A DNA stretch of 64,000 nucleotides. Source: Telopea speciosissima. Taxonomy: Eukaryota; Streptophyta; Magnoliopsida; Proteales; Proteaceae. Position 1 is the first letter of the stretch. Each line of letters opens with the position of its first letter. The position numbers and the translations under genes are program-made. The notes under the pieces are model-generated. The model made no database searches and had not been told where the DNA came from. It saw only the letters and a list, made by a program, of their open reading frames with translations. Shown here piece by piece: positions 1 to 13,376 of the stretch. The stretch lies in assembly GCF_018873765.1 (NCBI RefSeq), contig NC_057917.1, positions 59,516,464-59,580,463 of the forward strand, in the 5' to 3' direction.

Positions 1-1086
1 TCCAAACAACCACGCACACCTCAATGAATGTAGGTAGGCCTGATTTGGTATAATTTCTATTTCAATTTTATAGGGTGAATTCTATTTCGGAAATTGTATG
101 GTTTGATTTAGGCACCTTATTTAAGTGAAATAGAAATTTTGTTTCAATTTTGGAAGTCAAATTGATTTTACCCTTGCTATTTAATTAGCACATGGTTAAT
201 TTGATGGGTAAAACAGTAATTTCATGTTAAAATTAAAACACCACCCTTCTTCTTTACCACCACCACCACCATGAGAGTTTTAATTGGCTAATAATCAAAC
301 CACAACGTTTAATTAGATAAACGCATACGAGCGAAAATATTTTTCATCTGTATAAGGAGTCTAACTTTAAAACTGAATACTTTGGAACCACCCTTTTATC
401 TTTTAGTCCTCATTAAGATCAGCTTCATTTTTTATTAGTCCTACTATCCCAACCAATAATTCATGTAGTTGTAGACATAGTTCAAGATCTCGTCTCGTCT
501 TGCCATTTTAGGCAAGTCAAGTTTTCCGAAATATCCGAAATTCACTGAAATTTTGTCGAAATATGGTATTTATTCTGTTATATTTCAACAGTCCATCTCG
601 GTGGGTTTTTGGCCATATTAAGACCTGATACTTCATATGCACCCTTATTTAAGCTAAATAAATACATTTAAACCTTCATATTGTAAAAAGGTGAACTCAA
701 AGTGGTGTTTTGGGTTTGCACCTTTGATTGACAGTATACGGTCGGACCCTGATGTATAAATAGTTAAAGACACATTGTTTAACGAAATATATCAAAATTT
801 TGATGAAATAAACCGAAATATTCTGAAATTTGAATATTTTTTATTTCGGAAGCCCATCTCATCTCGATAGTGTCAAAATTATCGAAATATACCAAAATTT
901 CGGTGATATATCGTGAAATTTTGAACCATGATTGTAGAAGATTGAATACTGTGGACTTGAAGGATTAAGGTGACTATCATGGTTCTCCTTAGGTTACTGA
1001 ACTGGGTAATTAATGGTTTGTATTATGATGATGGAATTGTGTGGAGGATTGGGTTTCTTTCCATGCGGAGCTTGGGCAAGGGTCAA
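1..1086. repeat. direct repeat copy A (left of the RLK)
   Basis: This stretch matches 8104-8726 along its whole length in the same orientation. Shared landmarks are the start TCCAAAC, a run of ACC triplets near 260 and 8350, and the end GGGCAAGGGTCAAT. The main difference is an extra piece of about 455 bp at 476-930, annotated separately as a MITE. No coding potential is seen. The left edge coincides with the window edge, so the repeat may extend further. Confidence 0.8.
476..930. mobile_element. hAT-type MITE inserted in repeat copy A
   Basis: Copy B of the surrounding repeat lacks this segment, which defines the insertion. Its ends are imperfect inverted repeats: it begins CATAGTTCAAGAT, and its other end read on the complement begins CATGGTTCAAAAT. 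It is bordered by TTGTAGA on both sides (469-475 and 932-938), 7 of 8 bases matching in an 8-bp target duplication. It encodes nothing. A relative with the same kind of terminus sits at 33226-33587. Confidence 0.7.
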
Positions 1087-1099
1087 TGATATATGCCTA

Positions 1100-2500
1100 A
1101 TTTTGTGAGTTTCTTTGGGGTTTCAATGAGACCAAAGTATAAAGGTAATGCTGCTGACGAATAATAGCCCCTCTCCCCTCCTTCCAAATTTTGTGTTTGG
1201 ATTCCATCTGTAAATGTTCTTACCTTGGTTGGTTTGTCCCTCCCTTCTCCTTGGCTACTACTCAGTTCGGTACCTTTCTTTTCACTTAAATCTTGCCTTC
1301 TTCCCTTAGTCCTACACATATTGGCCCCTATTTGTTTAGGTATTTTCCTTTACTAAGTGTTCTGTTTCCTTCAGAGTTTAGAGACCCAATAATTTTATAT
1401 GAAACTAGCAAAACTGAGATATTTCCAAAGAACTCCCCCACTCCTACTTTACCTTGTGTCCAACCTTCTCACGAAACACTATTCAAGTATTTCAATCATC
1501 TTCACTATTTCCAAGTGGACCATCGAAACTTACAGAGCAATTGTGCCAGCACTGTACCCAGTTCAGAGTCTAGACCAAGAAATATTTCTTCCATCCTTCT
1601 TACACCCTGTTCAGAGTCTGGACCAAGAACGATTTCTTCCATCCCCCATTCACATTGAACTTCTTGAAAAAGTTCTCAAGCTCCTCCTCCATCTGGCTCC
1701 TCACCTGCAGGAACAGCAACACAAATCCAACTTCAAATGGATTTCCTCCACTTTCAACCTCTTGAGTTCGTTGGGTTTTCTCATCCCGAGGAACTGTTCC
1801 TCAAGTAGAAGAGGAAGATAGAAGAGGAGGAGAATGTTTTCAAGAGGTTCCTTCCGCCACAAGTTGAGGCTGATACTTCTCATTGTTTATAAATGGGAGA
1901 GTGAGAGGCGTTTATTCAAGCGTCTCATTTATCTAGTGCTCCGTCCTAGGTTTTGTTTAACTTCAACTCAGTGTTTTACAATGTTTGTTCGACTTCTCTT
2001 TTCTCAATTGATAATTAACTCAAATATAGATATTCATGTTATAAACAATATGAAATATTTTGATTTCTGATCTAAACCTTAGTTAAAAAGCCAACGAATA
2101 TAATACTACAACACATAAACCTAAAAAAAAAAGACTATAATGATTCACTAATAACACATATAATTGCAATTGGTTACTTCAATCTGCTTTGCCGTACCAT
2201 TTTGTTAAAGACCCATGAGGATATTAGTAGTCAAAACGAAAATTAGGCCTACAGATGATGCATAAGTTTCAACCAGAAAATGATTAAGGAACAAAATTTG
2301 ATCCAAAGTAATACATCTCCCTCCTTCCCCACCACCCCACACAAAAAAAAAAAAAATTAAAAAAAAAAAATAAAATCATACCATACCAAAGCATAGTTAA
2401 CTCAAATAAAAGAAAAAAGTTTCAGCTTCATCAACAAGTACAACTAACTCAATTATTGAAGGAAATAATGATTTAACATTGTTTATAACCCTTATTATAG
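1100..2500. other. intergenic DNA downstream of the RLK
   Basis: No gene is supported here. Roughly 1560-1920 is similar to 35270-35640: both carry a 'cattcacatygaacttctygaaaa' type stretch, followed by a TATAAA motif and GAGAGTGAGAGGCGTTTAT. This marks a dispersed repeat or an old promoter-like duplication. Near 2340-2370 there is an A-rich low-complexity run. The short open frames show no recognisable domain. Confidence 0.5.
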
Positions 2501-2504
2501 TTCA

Positions 2505-5500
2505 TCATCCTTGGTGAATGCCAACTCCAAGATAAATATCCCTGATCAAATGTAGCTCTTTGACCACATCATTTATGTCCATTCGATCCCCTAGTGATTT
2601 AGCTGAGCAGACAACTCCAATTCTAATAACTGAATTAAGGCACTCTTGTTCTCTATCTTTCATGCATCTTCGGCTTCTAGTGATGGTGGTTACAACTGTT
2701 ATTGCCTCTTCATCATCTTCTTCCATGGGGAGAAGTGATGGGTCGACATCGACGACATCTATGACTCCATCATGCAAAGCCATCTCAGCCCAAAAATGCA
2801 GATTAAAATTATCTTTGAACATTTCATTGGTAGGACGCTCCCCTGTGAACATCTCTAACAAGAGAATCCCATAACTGTAGACATCACCATGCTTTGAAAC
2901 ATTAACACCTGCACCATACTCTGTAATTTATGCATTTTAGGTTAGTATTTTTATAACTTTTAAGAATAGGAGCAAAGTCTATTGGTCTCAACTGAAAGAA
3001 TAACATGAGACGGAAAGTTTGTTTTTCTTACTCAGTTTAACTCAAGGGTTAAACTAATTCTAACCATCAATGAAAATCGCATAGAGGAAATTATTTGGTT
3101 CTAGAGTTTTTAGAGAGGTATGTATCCAACGTAACAATTTGCGTCTTAACAGAGGCTTTGGTATCTTCAAATTCGTTCTTATAGTGTTCATACAAGGATC
3201 ATAGACTATTAGATTTAAATCCAACAGATCATCTGATGGCATGATATCAAAGCAATTTGATTACATGATTGACTTTAATGTGGCATGTGGCCACATTAAT
3301 CTATGTACATAGAGGAACACTATCGACCCCTTCACAAACTAAATGCTTGATTCTTCAAAAAACCACAGTTTGTAGGTATGATTTGATACAACAAGGAAAG
3401 ATGTACTAAAAGCCTTGGTGTAGAAATAAAGAGATTCAAAATATCATCTAAACATACATACCTTAGTATTTTTATATTATTACTTTTCAATTGTTTAAGA
3501 TAATCTTGTTTTGGTGGAAAATTGTTTGAGATATTAAACATACTTTTCTTTAGGATTGGGCTAAAGATGTCACAAAAATGCATATGAAAATAGTTTTTAT
3601 GCCTTAAGGTTTTGCGGTGGAATAGAATAGACAAATATTAGATTCATTGTAATAATGTAAGCCTAGTTACAACTTTCAAAAGAATAGGAGAAAATTATAC
3701 TAGATCAATAAAAGAGATACATTACCTGGTGGAATATATCCAATAGATCCCTTTATTTCGATTGAGCTCGTGTGATTTTGAGATCCACTTGTGGCATTTG
3801 AAGGAATTCTTGATACCCCGAAATCACTCAAATGTGCAGTCAAATCACCATCAAGAAGAATATTGCTTGGCTTTAGATCACAGTGAATAATCTGTGTATG
3901 ACAATGGTGGTGAAGATAATCCAATGCTGTAGCCATATCAATGGCGATATTCAATCTTTGAACAAGGTTTAAATGCCTTTGTTCATCTTGTACGCCATTT
4001 GGATGTTGATGTAACCAGCTCTCCAAATTCCCACCGGGCATGAACTCATATACTAGAGCCTTAAAATCATTGCCTTTAAAATCTACACTTGAGCAAGATG
4101 TTAAGATTTTTACAAGATTACGATGTCGTATGTTTCTGAGGCATTGACATTCAACCATGAAACTCTTGGAAGCCCCTCTTTGTGTAAGATTGAAGACCTT
4201 TACTGCAACAATAGTTTTCCCATGATTGATAACTCCTTTGTACACAGAACCAAAACTCCCCACTCGAATCAAATTTGCAGAAGAAAATCCATCGGTAGCT
4301 TTAAGGAGTTGGGCATAAGAGATCTTAAAATGACGACTCTCTATAAAAAATAAAGTGGATTCTTTCTTCTCTTTTCTTTTCCGACAGATGATGAATAAAA
4401 CCATAAAAAAAATCAAACTTAAAGAGCCCCCACAACCACATATGATGACTATTAGCTTGATAACATGAGGTCTACCATCTTTTGATTTCTGAATTTGGCA
4501 TGCTGGCAGATGAAGTTCTTGTATACCTCCACAAAGCTTATTATTTCCAATGACTGAAAATGCGCTCAAATTTCCAAAGACTCCATCTACTGATACCTCA
4601 CCCTCCAAATGATTAAATGATAAATTTAAATTTTGTAGAAACTTAAATTTAACCAAATATTTTGGGATAAAACCAGAGAAGTTGTTGTGTGAAAGATCTA
4701 AATCTTGAAGACCTCTTAGAGTACTCAGAGACGATGGTATAGATCCTTGAAATAGGTTACCCTCCATAAAAATGTGCTCTAGGCTTGTACAAGTATCAAG
4801 GGTGCTAGGGATTTCACCAGACAACATCTTCTCAGAAAGATCGAGCATTCCAAGATTGATCAATTGACCCACTTCCAAAGGTAGAGAACTAGAGAAAGAA
4901 TTTCTACTCAAGTTAAGCTCTAGTAATGTGGAAATACCAAATATCTCTTTGGGAATGTTACCATGGAGACTATTACCAGAAAAGCCTAACCGTAGCAAAT
5001 TTTTGCAATTTCGAAGAGTTGAAAATATTTTCCCTTGCAAGTGATTATCTCCTAAATAGAGCTGAATCAAGAATGTCAAATTCCCAAGAGAAGAAAGGAT
5101 TGGCCCTGTTAATCTGTTCCCATATAACTCGAGTTTAATAAGCATTTGAAGTCTCCCAATTGAAGTTGGAATACTTCCTTCTAGTAAGTTACCAGATAAG
5201 CCCAAGAGTTGTAAGCTTACAAGATTCCTGATCCCCACTGGGATCTCTCCAGATAATTGATTATTTGACAGAGAGAGCCATGTGAGTTGGGTCGATAAGT
5301 TTGCTATCGATTTGGGGAGCACCCCACCAAACCCATTATCACTAAGCCCCAAAAGTGTTAAACCACTACAGTTGGTCAATGTATTGACAAAATTCAGGTC
5401 ATCGACCTCTCCCCTTCCCAAATGATTCGAAGCAAATAAAAGCCTAGTGAGACTTGATAGGCCTCCAAAATGAACAATGACTTTCCCATAAAGACTATTT

Positions 5501-6400
5501 CCGCCAGTATAAAGCTCTTCGAGTTTTGACAAATTGGATATTGAAATTGGAATTGGTCCATGAAACCGGTTATCAAAAACTGAAAGCAACTGTAGATTAG
5601 GAAGAATGAATCCTAAATTTTATGGAAGACTCCCTAGCTTGAAGTAGATTAAGTCCGACATTAAAATTGGTGAGTGAGGAAAGATTATGTATAGTGAGAG
5701 GGATAGTACCAGACAACATATTACCACCAAGTCCGAGACCCATTAATCTAGTCAGTTGGCGTAGGGCATCTGGAATACTTCCACTTAAATCATTGGATGT
5801 TGCGGAAATGACGACAATGGATGAAAGATTTCCAAAGGAAGGCGGGATCGCTCCGGTCAATCTGTTGTGATGAAATGCAAAGAATTGAAGCTTGGACACG
5901 GAGCCAAGTTCTAAAGGAGTTTTCCCCACAATATTGTTGGTACCTAAACTGAATTGTACAAGGTTGGAGCATCGTGATATGTTGGGTGGGATTTCCCCTT
6001 CAAAGGAATTGTTGTATAGTCTTAAATAACGAAGCCTGAAAAGAAAGCTTACTTCACTAGGGATTTCACCATAGAAGCTGTTGTTGTTGAGTATTATGTT
6101 ACGAAGGAAACTGAGGTTTCCTATTTCTGGAGCCACGGAACCCACCAACCCACTAGATGGTAAAAGCAAGGCTATGGCCCTGTTCGAATGCCGATGACCA
6201 CCAAATATAATGCCTGGCCACTCGCAATAAGGGACGGAGTCATTCTGGGAGCTTAAAACATGAAAGGGATCATTGGTAATCCGATCCTTGAAGGCCAGCA
6301 AGGCTAGCCTATCAGTTCCATTTGATCCTCCTCCTCCTCCTGACTGTGCTCATGCAGCTGCTGCTGCAGCAGCAGAGAAGAAGAATTAAGCAGAAGAAGA
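2505..6400 (-). pseudogene. LRR receptor-like kinase, non-RD (FLS2/EFR/Xa21-like), disrupted
   Basis: Members of LRR-RLK subfamily XII are plasma-membrane pattern-recognition receptors. The N-terminal cap region (reading NGTDRLALLAFKDRI from about 6330) is followed by about 20 leucine-rich repeats with xxGxIP signatures, a juxtamembrane hydrophobic segment near 4400-4450, and a kinase. Visible kinase motifs are a glycine loop with GSFGSVYKG (its first glycine replaced by R), VAVK, HCDLKPSN (non-RD) and DFG. The family's conserved single intron is present: exon 1 ends at 3726 (G|GTAATG), exon 2 starts at 2920 after ACAG, and the join restores PPEYG; the stop is at 2505-2507. Lesions: one extra base near 5630 shifts the frame inside the LRRs, a TAA follows near 5615 in the resumed frame, and the signal-peptide region at 6330-6410 is out of frame with an in-frame TGA and no start Met. 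It is best called a recent pseudogene; assembly error is the alternative. Confidence 0.85.
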
Positions 6401-6410
6401 AGGCATTAAT

Positions 6411-8103
6411 ATTAATATTAATAGTGCAACTGGACGACCAAAGCACCAAGATAAAAACCCATCAATCAATCAAATGTTAAATTTCAGTAGTTGCTTGCAG
6501 TAGGAGGAAGAAGAAATGAGGAGTAGTAGTACGTAGGAGGTAGATGGAACTCTGAAAGATCGAGTTAGGTTTAATGAATTGATGATGAGGAGTATAATTA
6601 ATTTATAGTCTCATCAATTGCTGCTATTTATATATAGTCTCTTATTATTGATCATTTGATGCGAAAGTACTCCTTAAGAATAAGAATAATGACGGTCATC
6701 GATCACCGTATGAAATGGGATTACTTTTACAGGAAAGGTTGTCAATTAAGGTTATCGATCACCTTATGCATGGGATTCTTTTATGTTTTTTTTTTGGGTG
6801 TTCATCTTAAATTTATATATTATCATCTGCTTAATTGATGAAGCATACCCAAAACTCGATGGATTCCGTTTTTTTTTTTTTACGGAAGTGTAAAATAATT
6901 AATTAATGGATGATTGGTAGATGGAAGATTGGATGAATGCCCCCCCCTCCTAGCTAGCCATTTCTTTAATTTCTGCAACTAACTAGCTAGCTAGGGAAGC
7001 TCCCTTTAATTTCTTGCACTGAGTATCCAATCCAAGCAGGCTCGATTTCACTCTGACTTTCTGACCAACCTTTTCTTCTGGGGCCGGAACATGAGGCCTG
7101 TAAACTATAAGATTACTAACCGCATCCAATCTCCTTCAACAACATAGTCCAACTCACTCTCCACAAGACCTATCACAACCAACAACATTCCTACATCAAT
7201 CCTTATCCAAAAACAAGGAAACAAATCTGCTTCAGTTATTGAGTTCACCTTAAACTCTTCCAAGCTCAACACATGTGATATGGACTCTTCAAGATTATCA
7301 AGCCAATAACGCACTCACATTCCTTGGTCTTATCCATGTGTCATCAAAACACTACATCGTCAGCATTCACTGTGGGGTGCGTGAACCCCCGACATCCATG
7401 GCTTGGAATTGATAATGGCCATAACTCATCGTTCCCATCTGATGTAAGCCCTTCAATACTAAGGGAGCCGGTAAGTGGATCTTTCCATCTGATGTAAGCC
7501 CTTTAATTTCCTTTTCGTTGATTATGGGTTTTGTTAAAGAAAGTTGTGTTGGTGGGTTGAGCAAGTTGTCATGTCTCGATGCTTAAAGCTAAATAGGAGG
7601 ACTTTTTATCGGCTCTAAAGCCTCTAATACGGGGAAAAGACTTTTCCAATTTCAATTCCTCTTTAACCACCCATCCAACGGCTGAAGGACTTGAACATGT
7701 ATCTCCTACACGTGTTGGTAGGTAATACTCATTTTTAGGGGTAAAGGAATCATTTCAAAAAGTGAAAAAAATAGAAATAAACACATAGAGTGCTAACATA
7801 CGGTATACTGCTAGTATAACCATCTCTCTCCCATTTGAATATTATCTCCAAAACAACATTATAGGAAAACTGCCATTATTGTTTACAACAAAAAAACACC
7901 AGGAAATTCTGAAAACTTCATCCTTTTACAGAACCACATCTTGGTTCCAATCCAAAAATTTTAAGCCATGACAACCCTCTATATCAAGCCAGTTAGCCAG
8001 ATGATTTAAGACAATTCTAAAGAGAATTGGTCCCAAATAAAAAGAAGTGAAATCCCAAAGGGCATCCATTCACAGGAGTAAGCCATGGCAGCAATCTCAT
8101 CAT
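6411..8103. other. intergenic DNA upstream of the RLK
   Basis: No gene is supported. Features seen are AT-rich sequence, CTAGCTAGC-type short palindromic repeats near 6950-6990, and a short direct repeat (CCATCTGATGTAAGCCCTT) at about 7436 and 7485. The 6411-6600 part is presumably the former promoter and 5' UTR of the RLK on the minus strand. Confidence 0.4.
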
Positions 8104-8726
8104 TCCAAACGACCACGTACATCTCAATGAATGTAAGCCTGATTTGGTATGATTTCTATTTCAATTTTATGGGGTGATTTCTATGTCGGAAATTGTTTGG
8201 TTTGATTTGCACCTTATTTCAATGAAATAGAAATTATGTTTCAATTTTGAAATGGAAATTGAATTCATTCTTTCTTTTTAATTAGCACATGGTTAATTTG
8301 ATGGACAAAACAGTAATTTCATGTTAAAATTAACACATTACCCTTCTTCTTTACCACCACCACCACCACCATGCGAGTTTTAATTGGCTTAGAATCAAAC
8401 CACAAAATTTAATTAGATAAACGCATACGAGTGAAAAAAATCTTACATCTCTATATGGAGTCTAACTTTAGAACTGAATGCTTTAGAACCACCCTTCTTT
8501 TTGCTCCTCATTAGGATCAGCTTCATTTTTTATTAGTCCTACTACCCCCTACCAGTCATTCATGTAGTTGTAGAAGATTAAAAACTGTGGACTTGGAGGA
8601 TTAAGGTGACTATCATGGTTCTTCTTAGGTTACTGAACTGGGTAATGGTTTGTATTATGATGATGGAGTTGTGTGGAGGATTGGGTTTCTTTAGAAATTC
8701 CATGGGGAGTTTGGGCAAGGGTCAAT
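8104..8726. repeat. direct repeat copy B (right of the RLK)
   Basis: Second copy of the repeat at 1-1086, in the same orientation, without the MITE insertion. The two copies bracket the RLK pseudogene and lie about 8.1 kb apart. Divergence is mostly single-base changes and small indels, so the duplication is not very recent. No coding function is visible. Confidence 0.8.
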
Positions 8727-9204
8727 AAAAATTAAGAAATATTAGTCATGAGTTTGCTTTGCATTATGGGCCAAGTTTAAGTGCTAGGCCTTGGGTTGCA
8801 CTTGAGCTTTTGAGCTTAGATACGGGGCCGATCATTTTATAATTATTCGATGGTCCAAGTGGCCTTGGTCTGGGCTTGCATCATGTTCTCATTGGTTGTT
8901 GTGCGCGTGGCCCCTGCGTTCCCCATAGAGAACTCTATCCCTTATTTAATATATTGAATAACAAATTAATTGAGAAAACAGAAAAAAAAAAAAAAAAAAA
9001 AAATTGGTTTGAAAGTATCCATTGTCTAAATAGTGTTATTTAATTATTAAACCGGGTATTCCTTCACCTGTTGTGAAGGACCATGGCCGTCGATATTGTT
9101 AGATTACATTAGGGAGAGGTAATTTCGACTATATGTGAACAACTGCTTGGTTAGTTGATCGATGGCTTGACAATAGAGTGCATGCCCCCAGGAGGTCATA
9201 GGAT

Positions 9205-9590
9205 TGACTCTCTTGCTTCATGTTTGTGCCATAAAAGTAGTCACCCCTTTCGCCCCTCTGGTGGAAATGAAATTAGCGATAAAGTGATTAACATCAGATT
9301 TTATTACATCCCAAAAATGATGGAAGAAGCAGGAGTAAAAACCATCAAAATCAGGGGCTTTAAAACCCCCAATACTAAAGATTGTCTCTCTTACCTCAGA
9401 CTCTAGTGGAATAGCGCATAAAGACACACAAATCAAGAGAAATAACCGAGGTAAAAAGGGTTTCCACAAAAGAGGGATCAAGGGGATTAAAAGTTGTATA
9501 GATCCCTCTAAGATGATTAGCAAATACCTTGACCATATCGGGAAGATGGTCAATATTACATCCACTTGGAGAAAAAATGAACACAATCTT
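9205..9590 (-). mobile_element. L1-type LINE reverse transcriptase fragment
   Basis: On the minus strand a frame contains EVRETIFSIGGFKAPDFDGF followed by FFHHFWDVIKSDV. This matches the start of the reverse transcriptase domain of plant L1-clade retrotransposons (canonical block GxxKAPGPDG). The preceding piece (NHLRGIYTTFNPLDPSF, about 9430-9490) is in another frame, so at least one frameshift is present. The rest of the LINE is missing. It is an old truncated copy with no function expected. Confidence 0.65.
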
Positions 9591-9739
9591 AAATTTGTGT
9601 AAATTATGTAAAATTATGATATACAGAGTCCAAAGCAAGCGTGTTATCAAATTGAGATTTGATTCAAGCAGGGGAATCAAGTCAATAATATTACAAAAAT
9701 ACCAATGCAAGTGCAATTGCTGTCTGGGCTTGGACTAGC

Positions 9740-12700
9740 CTTCCGTCGTGCTGAGTTGTTCCAACTCAGCTCTGATCAGCTCTTAGCATGGGGCTTACGT
9801 TGAACATGGGCCAAGTTTCTGGCCCAATGCAGCTCATACGATATCACGATACTCAGGCCTAGACTTGAGGTAGACCATAAAAATTGTGCCATGTTTTTGA
9901 ATCTGAGATGGACCGTCCATTTGGGCCTGTAGATCAATAGTAGCTATGGGAATTTGGAACCTTGTTACTAAATAAGAATGGCTGATCATAAATGGTACTT
10001 GTTGTAGAGCCTCACTATCAAATTAGTTGATGTTTGGCATGAGTATTTTGTTTTTTTTTTTTTTTTTTTTAATTATGGAGAAGAGAACGCTAACTAGTCG
10101 TGTGAAGCGTATGGCCACTATGCCTAGATACAGGGTCATGCAAAATGACCGCCATGCTCTCAAAGATTTCCGCCTTTCTATGGGGATGTGGTGGTCATTT
10201 CACGTGATCCTTGATTTGTACATAGGGGCTGCGTGGCGTGCTGCTTGCAACTCGGCAGCATTTTTTTCTCCCAATAATTATATATCAAATATTGGTTTTG
10301 TAGCATCACAAGAGCCTTCACGGAGCAATATAACTCTAATACCAAAATGTCTGCGGCATCACGAATATAGTTAAATAAAGGGACAAAGAAATAAAATTAT
10401 TTTTGAGAAAAAAAATTTAATGAAACTTAAAAATTAAAATGGAGAAAAGATACACACGATGTCAGTGTATACTTTTTCTTCGAACCAAGAATATAAGCAT
10501 AAAAATGTACACGTACCACAATGAAAAAATTTCTGGCCGGTCAATGAAATTGTTAGCTAATTCACAGATTCTTTTTGCTAAATAGCTAGATAATGTTGTT
10601 TCTAGCTTTTCTATCTTTTGTTACCCTAAAGGTATCCAGAAACCCTCATAATCCTCTTCTGCAAGTTGGAGTCCCAATCTTCAAAATAAAATAAAATGAA
10701 AAACAAAAGCCAAGCCCCCCTATTTGCTCCAATTAAGTGTAAGGCCTCCAGAAATGGTTCAAAATCCATGTGGAATTTTTTTTAGTTGCTGAAAGGGCGA
10801 TGGTCCAACCATGGTTTTGATCTTTGATTGCAGTTCTTCCAATTGAAATTGTCTAACACATAGACCTTGCTAGAGAACTTTTGTCAACAGAAATTCTAAA
10901 CAGTCCCTGAAATCATAATACACCTTCCAAAGTAGCTGTTGATTGTTGGCATTCAGACCAGCCTCCCCAGATCAGCTTTTTATTATTTTTATCAGACACT
11001 TCCATTTCCATTACGAGTAGAACTAGAATATCTAGGTTTGCAATGCAGACCATAGCTCTTATCAACTAAATTGACATATTGATATGAGAACTTGGAAAAT
11101 TAGACACCAAATTGAGCACTTGATTCAAAAAGAAGAGTCTCCACTACTCTCCATAGATCTACATACTAAAGATATCACTTAAAAAGAGATTTTACTAGCT
11201 AGCATGGACATATGCTTCATATGTGAAGCATGAAAGAGTAATCCTGAACTCAAAATAATAATGTTTACACTCTTACTCTGAGTTTTACATTCTTCCCGCC
11301 CATCAGCCATCATAGTGTTGAACTAGGCTTCACTACTAAGAGAGGGTGAATGAGTAGTCCTTTAAAACTTTTTTTCCATTACAAATAAGTCCCACTAATG
11401 GTCACCACACTGAAACACACACAACGGGCTGCCAAGTGCTGATTCAAGTCACCTGTAAACATCACTGGCTGGGGCACCCCATTGGCCAGCTACAGTTCAT
11501 GTGTACTCCCACCTATGACCAAGATTGGTTAGGTCTACCTGGAGTAACACACCCACTCTGCAAACGCACAACATTTCACAATGTACAAAAATAAACCACA
11601 ACACACAAATATACATGGTTCGGCAATAAACCTACATCCATGGTGCAGTACCCATATTGGGTTTCATATTTACACAAATACTCTCCAACACTGCAACAAT
11701 AGATATGGCTTCGGTCCTTGATCGTACAAAGATGAAGGACAACTATCCCAAACAATCACAGCTCCCAACTGTGAGTACCTAAGTCCGTTTATGATTTTTT
11801 ACAAACACCTTATGAGTAACAACTCAAAAGGCTATTACAATAAAAGTAAGACTGCAAAATTGAAATCCCCAATCCCCACAATTAACAACTAGGTGTAAAC
11901 ATCATGCATCAATACAACCTAGGATTTACAAATGAAGTAAAGATAGGATTTCACCTAAGTGGGCTAGCCACTTGAAGTTCTCCACTCACAATTTCCATCA
12001 CAAGCTCTTCCAAGCCCACACACCTCCAAAATGATAAACCCAAGCAATCTTCAATTGATTCTATGCATCCAAATACATTGACTATAAAAACAAAATCGAG
12101 TTTCTGGACACATGAGCTCTCCCAAGCATCCCAATGTGTTCTCCTTGTTTTTCTAAAAAAATCCCCAACTTGAATCACTCCATTTGGAGTTGTGTAGGCA
12201 AAGATATGTCAATTCCCGTGTACAAGGGCTAAACTATCAATTTAGTGTCTTTTTAGTGACATTTTTTAGGCTCACTATTTAAAATCATGACTGGTATAAA
12301 TGTCAAAACTCATCTTGGCCATTAGGTCTTGATTCAAAAACTTTGATAAAACTTTGATCGTCGGATTAAATGTGAGATGAGTGGTTCAGATCAAACAAAA
12401 AGGAAAATTTTTAAGTGAACCTTTTTGCATGTGCTTAATTATAATTTTTAATTTACTCTGAGTAGCACCACTACATCAGAATCAACCGCGTGGCTCAATT
12501 TTGACCGTTCATTTCAAATCATGGAACTTCTCAATTTTGTCAAGGTCGGGTCGGGTTAGGGTTGAGGCCTCGGGCTAAGCTTGGCCCGACCCTGATTTAA
12601 GTTATACTATAAAATATATATTGATATAATATATACGTTATAAACTTTAAACGTCACCCATATTTTTTTTATGTGATATATTATATATGAAGAAAATAAG

Positions 12701-12960
12701 TAATATAATACATTTTATTATAGTGTTATTTTATGTAAAATTGATAATGTTCTCTCTGGCCCATTTCAGCCCATGCATTTCTTTCCCCTCCCCATAATCA
12801 GGGCCAATCAAGGTCACCCCGGCACGACCCTGAGGGCGGGTCAGGGTTGGATTTGTCTGGCCCTTAGTTAGGATCGGGTCGGGCCTGGGCTCAGCTATAG
12901 GGACTTAGGGTTGGGTTAGGATTCTATAAAGCCCGGCCCAACCCGACCCTGCAGCAGCCC
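9740..12960. other. gene-free repeat-rich DNA
   Basis: No host gene is supported. A 20-base T run lies near 10050. About 11330-12240 looks like a decayed Ty1/copia-type LTR: it contains ACATGGTTCGGCAATAA, a box resembling the conserved xCGTGGTTCGGC of plant copia LTRs, but I could not find its ends or a target duplication. About 12540-12960 is rich in GGGTCGGG/CCCGACCC-like stretches at both ends, suggesting a hAT-like inverted-repeat element. Confidence 0.35.
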
Positions 12961-12962
12961 TA

Positions 12963-13126
12963 CAATCACATGGGATAATGATTACAAAAGTTTCTTTTTT
13001 AGGTTTGAAAATTTTTATTTCTCTTCCCTTTAATTCCCCTTGTAACCAAACAGAGCCAAAGGGAAAGGAAGTGAAAATTTTCAAATCTTAAAAAGAAACT
13101 TTTGTAATTATTACCCCATGTGATTG
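12963..13126. mobile_element. hairpin MITE with TA target duplication
   Basis: The two halves are nearly perfect inverted repeats. The left end begins CAATCACATGGGATAATGAT and the right end complements it (ATTATTACCCCATGTGATTG). TA flanks both sides, as expected for a TA-inserting MITE of Tc1/mariner type. The loop contains TTGTAACCAAACAGAGCC. A related partial copy follows at about 13265-13376. Confidence 0.7.
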
Positions 13127-13264
13127 TATAAACTACTTAAATTCCTTATCATATCTTGTAAAGATATATTTAACATGTGATATTTATTTTACATTTTAAA
13201 CCAAAGGGAAATTGATGGAATGTAAAGTGAAATTTAATAACCAAATATTGAATGATTTGGAGTG

Positions 13265-13376
13265 AGATATATTGTCACATGGTGTTACATGGGGTAATGA
13301 TTAAAAAAGTTACTTTTTTAAGTATGAAAATTTCACTTCCATTCCCTTTAATTCCCCTTGCAACCAAACGGAGCCT
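13265..13376. repeat. partial copy of the preceding MITE
   Basis: It shares CATGGGGTAATGATTA, the run AAAGTTACTTTTTTAAG and the tail TTGCAACCAAACGGAGCC with the left half of the MITE at 12963-13126, but lacks the matching right arm. It is most likely a truncated relative. Confidence 0.5.

Noticed and set aside
7105-7564. Two minus-strand open frames of 65-69 codons
   Set aside because: No recognisable motif, no splice context, composition typical of non-coding DNA.
10020-10380. Possible gene at 10027-10374
   Set aside because: The frame starts with a poly-T (poly-Phe) run and has no family signature; probably repeat-derived.
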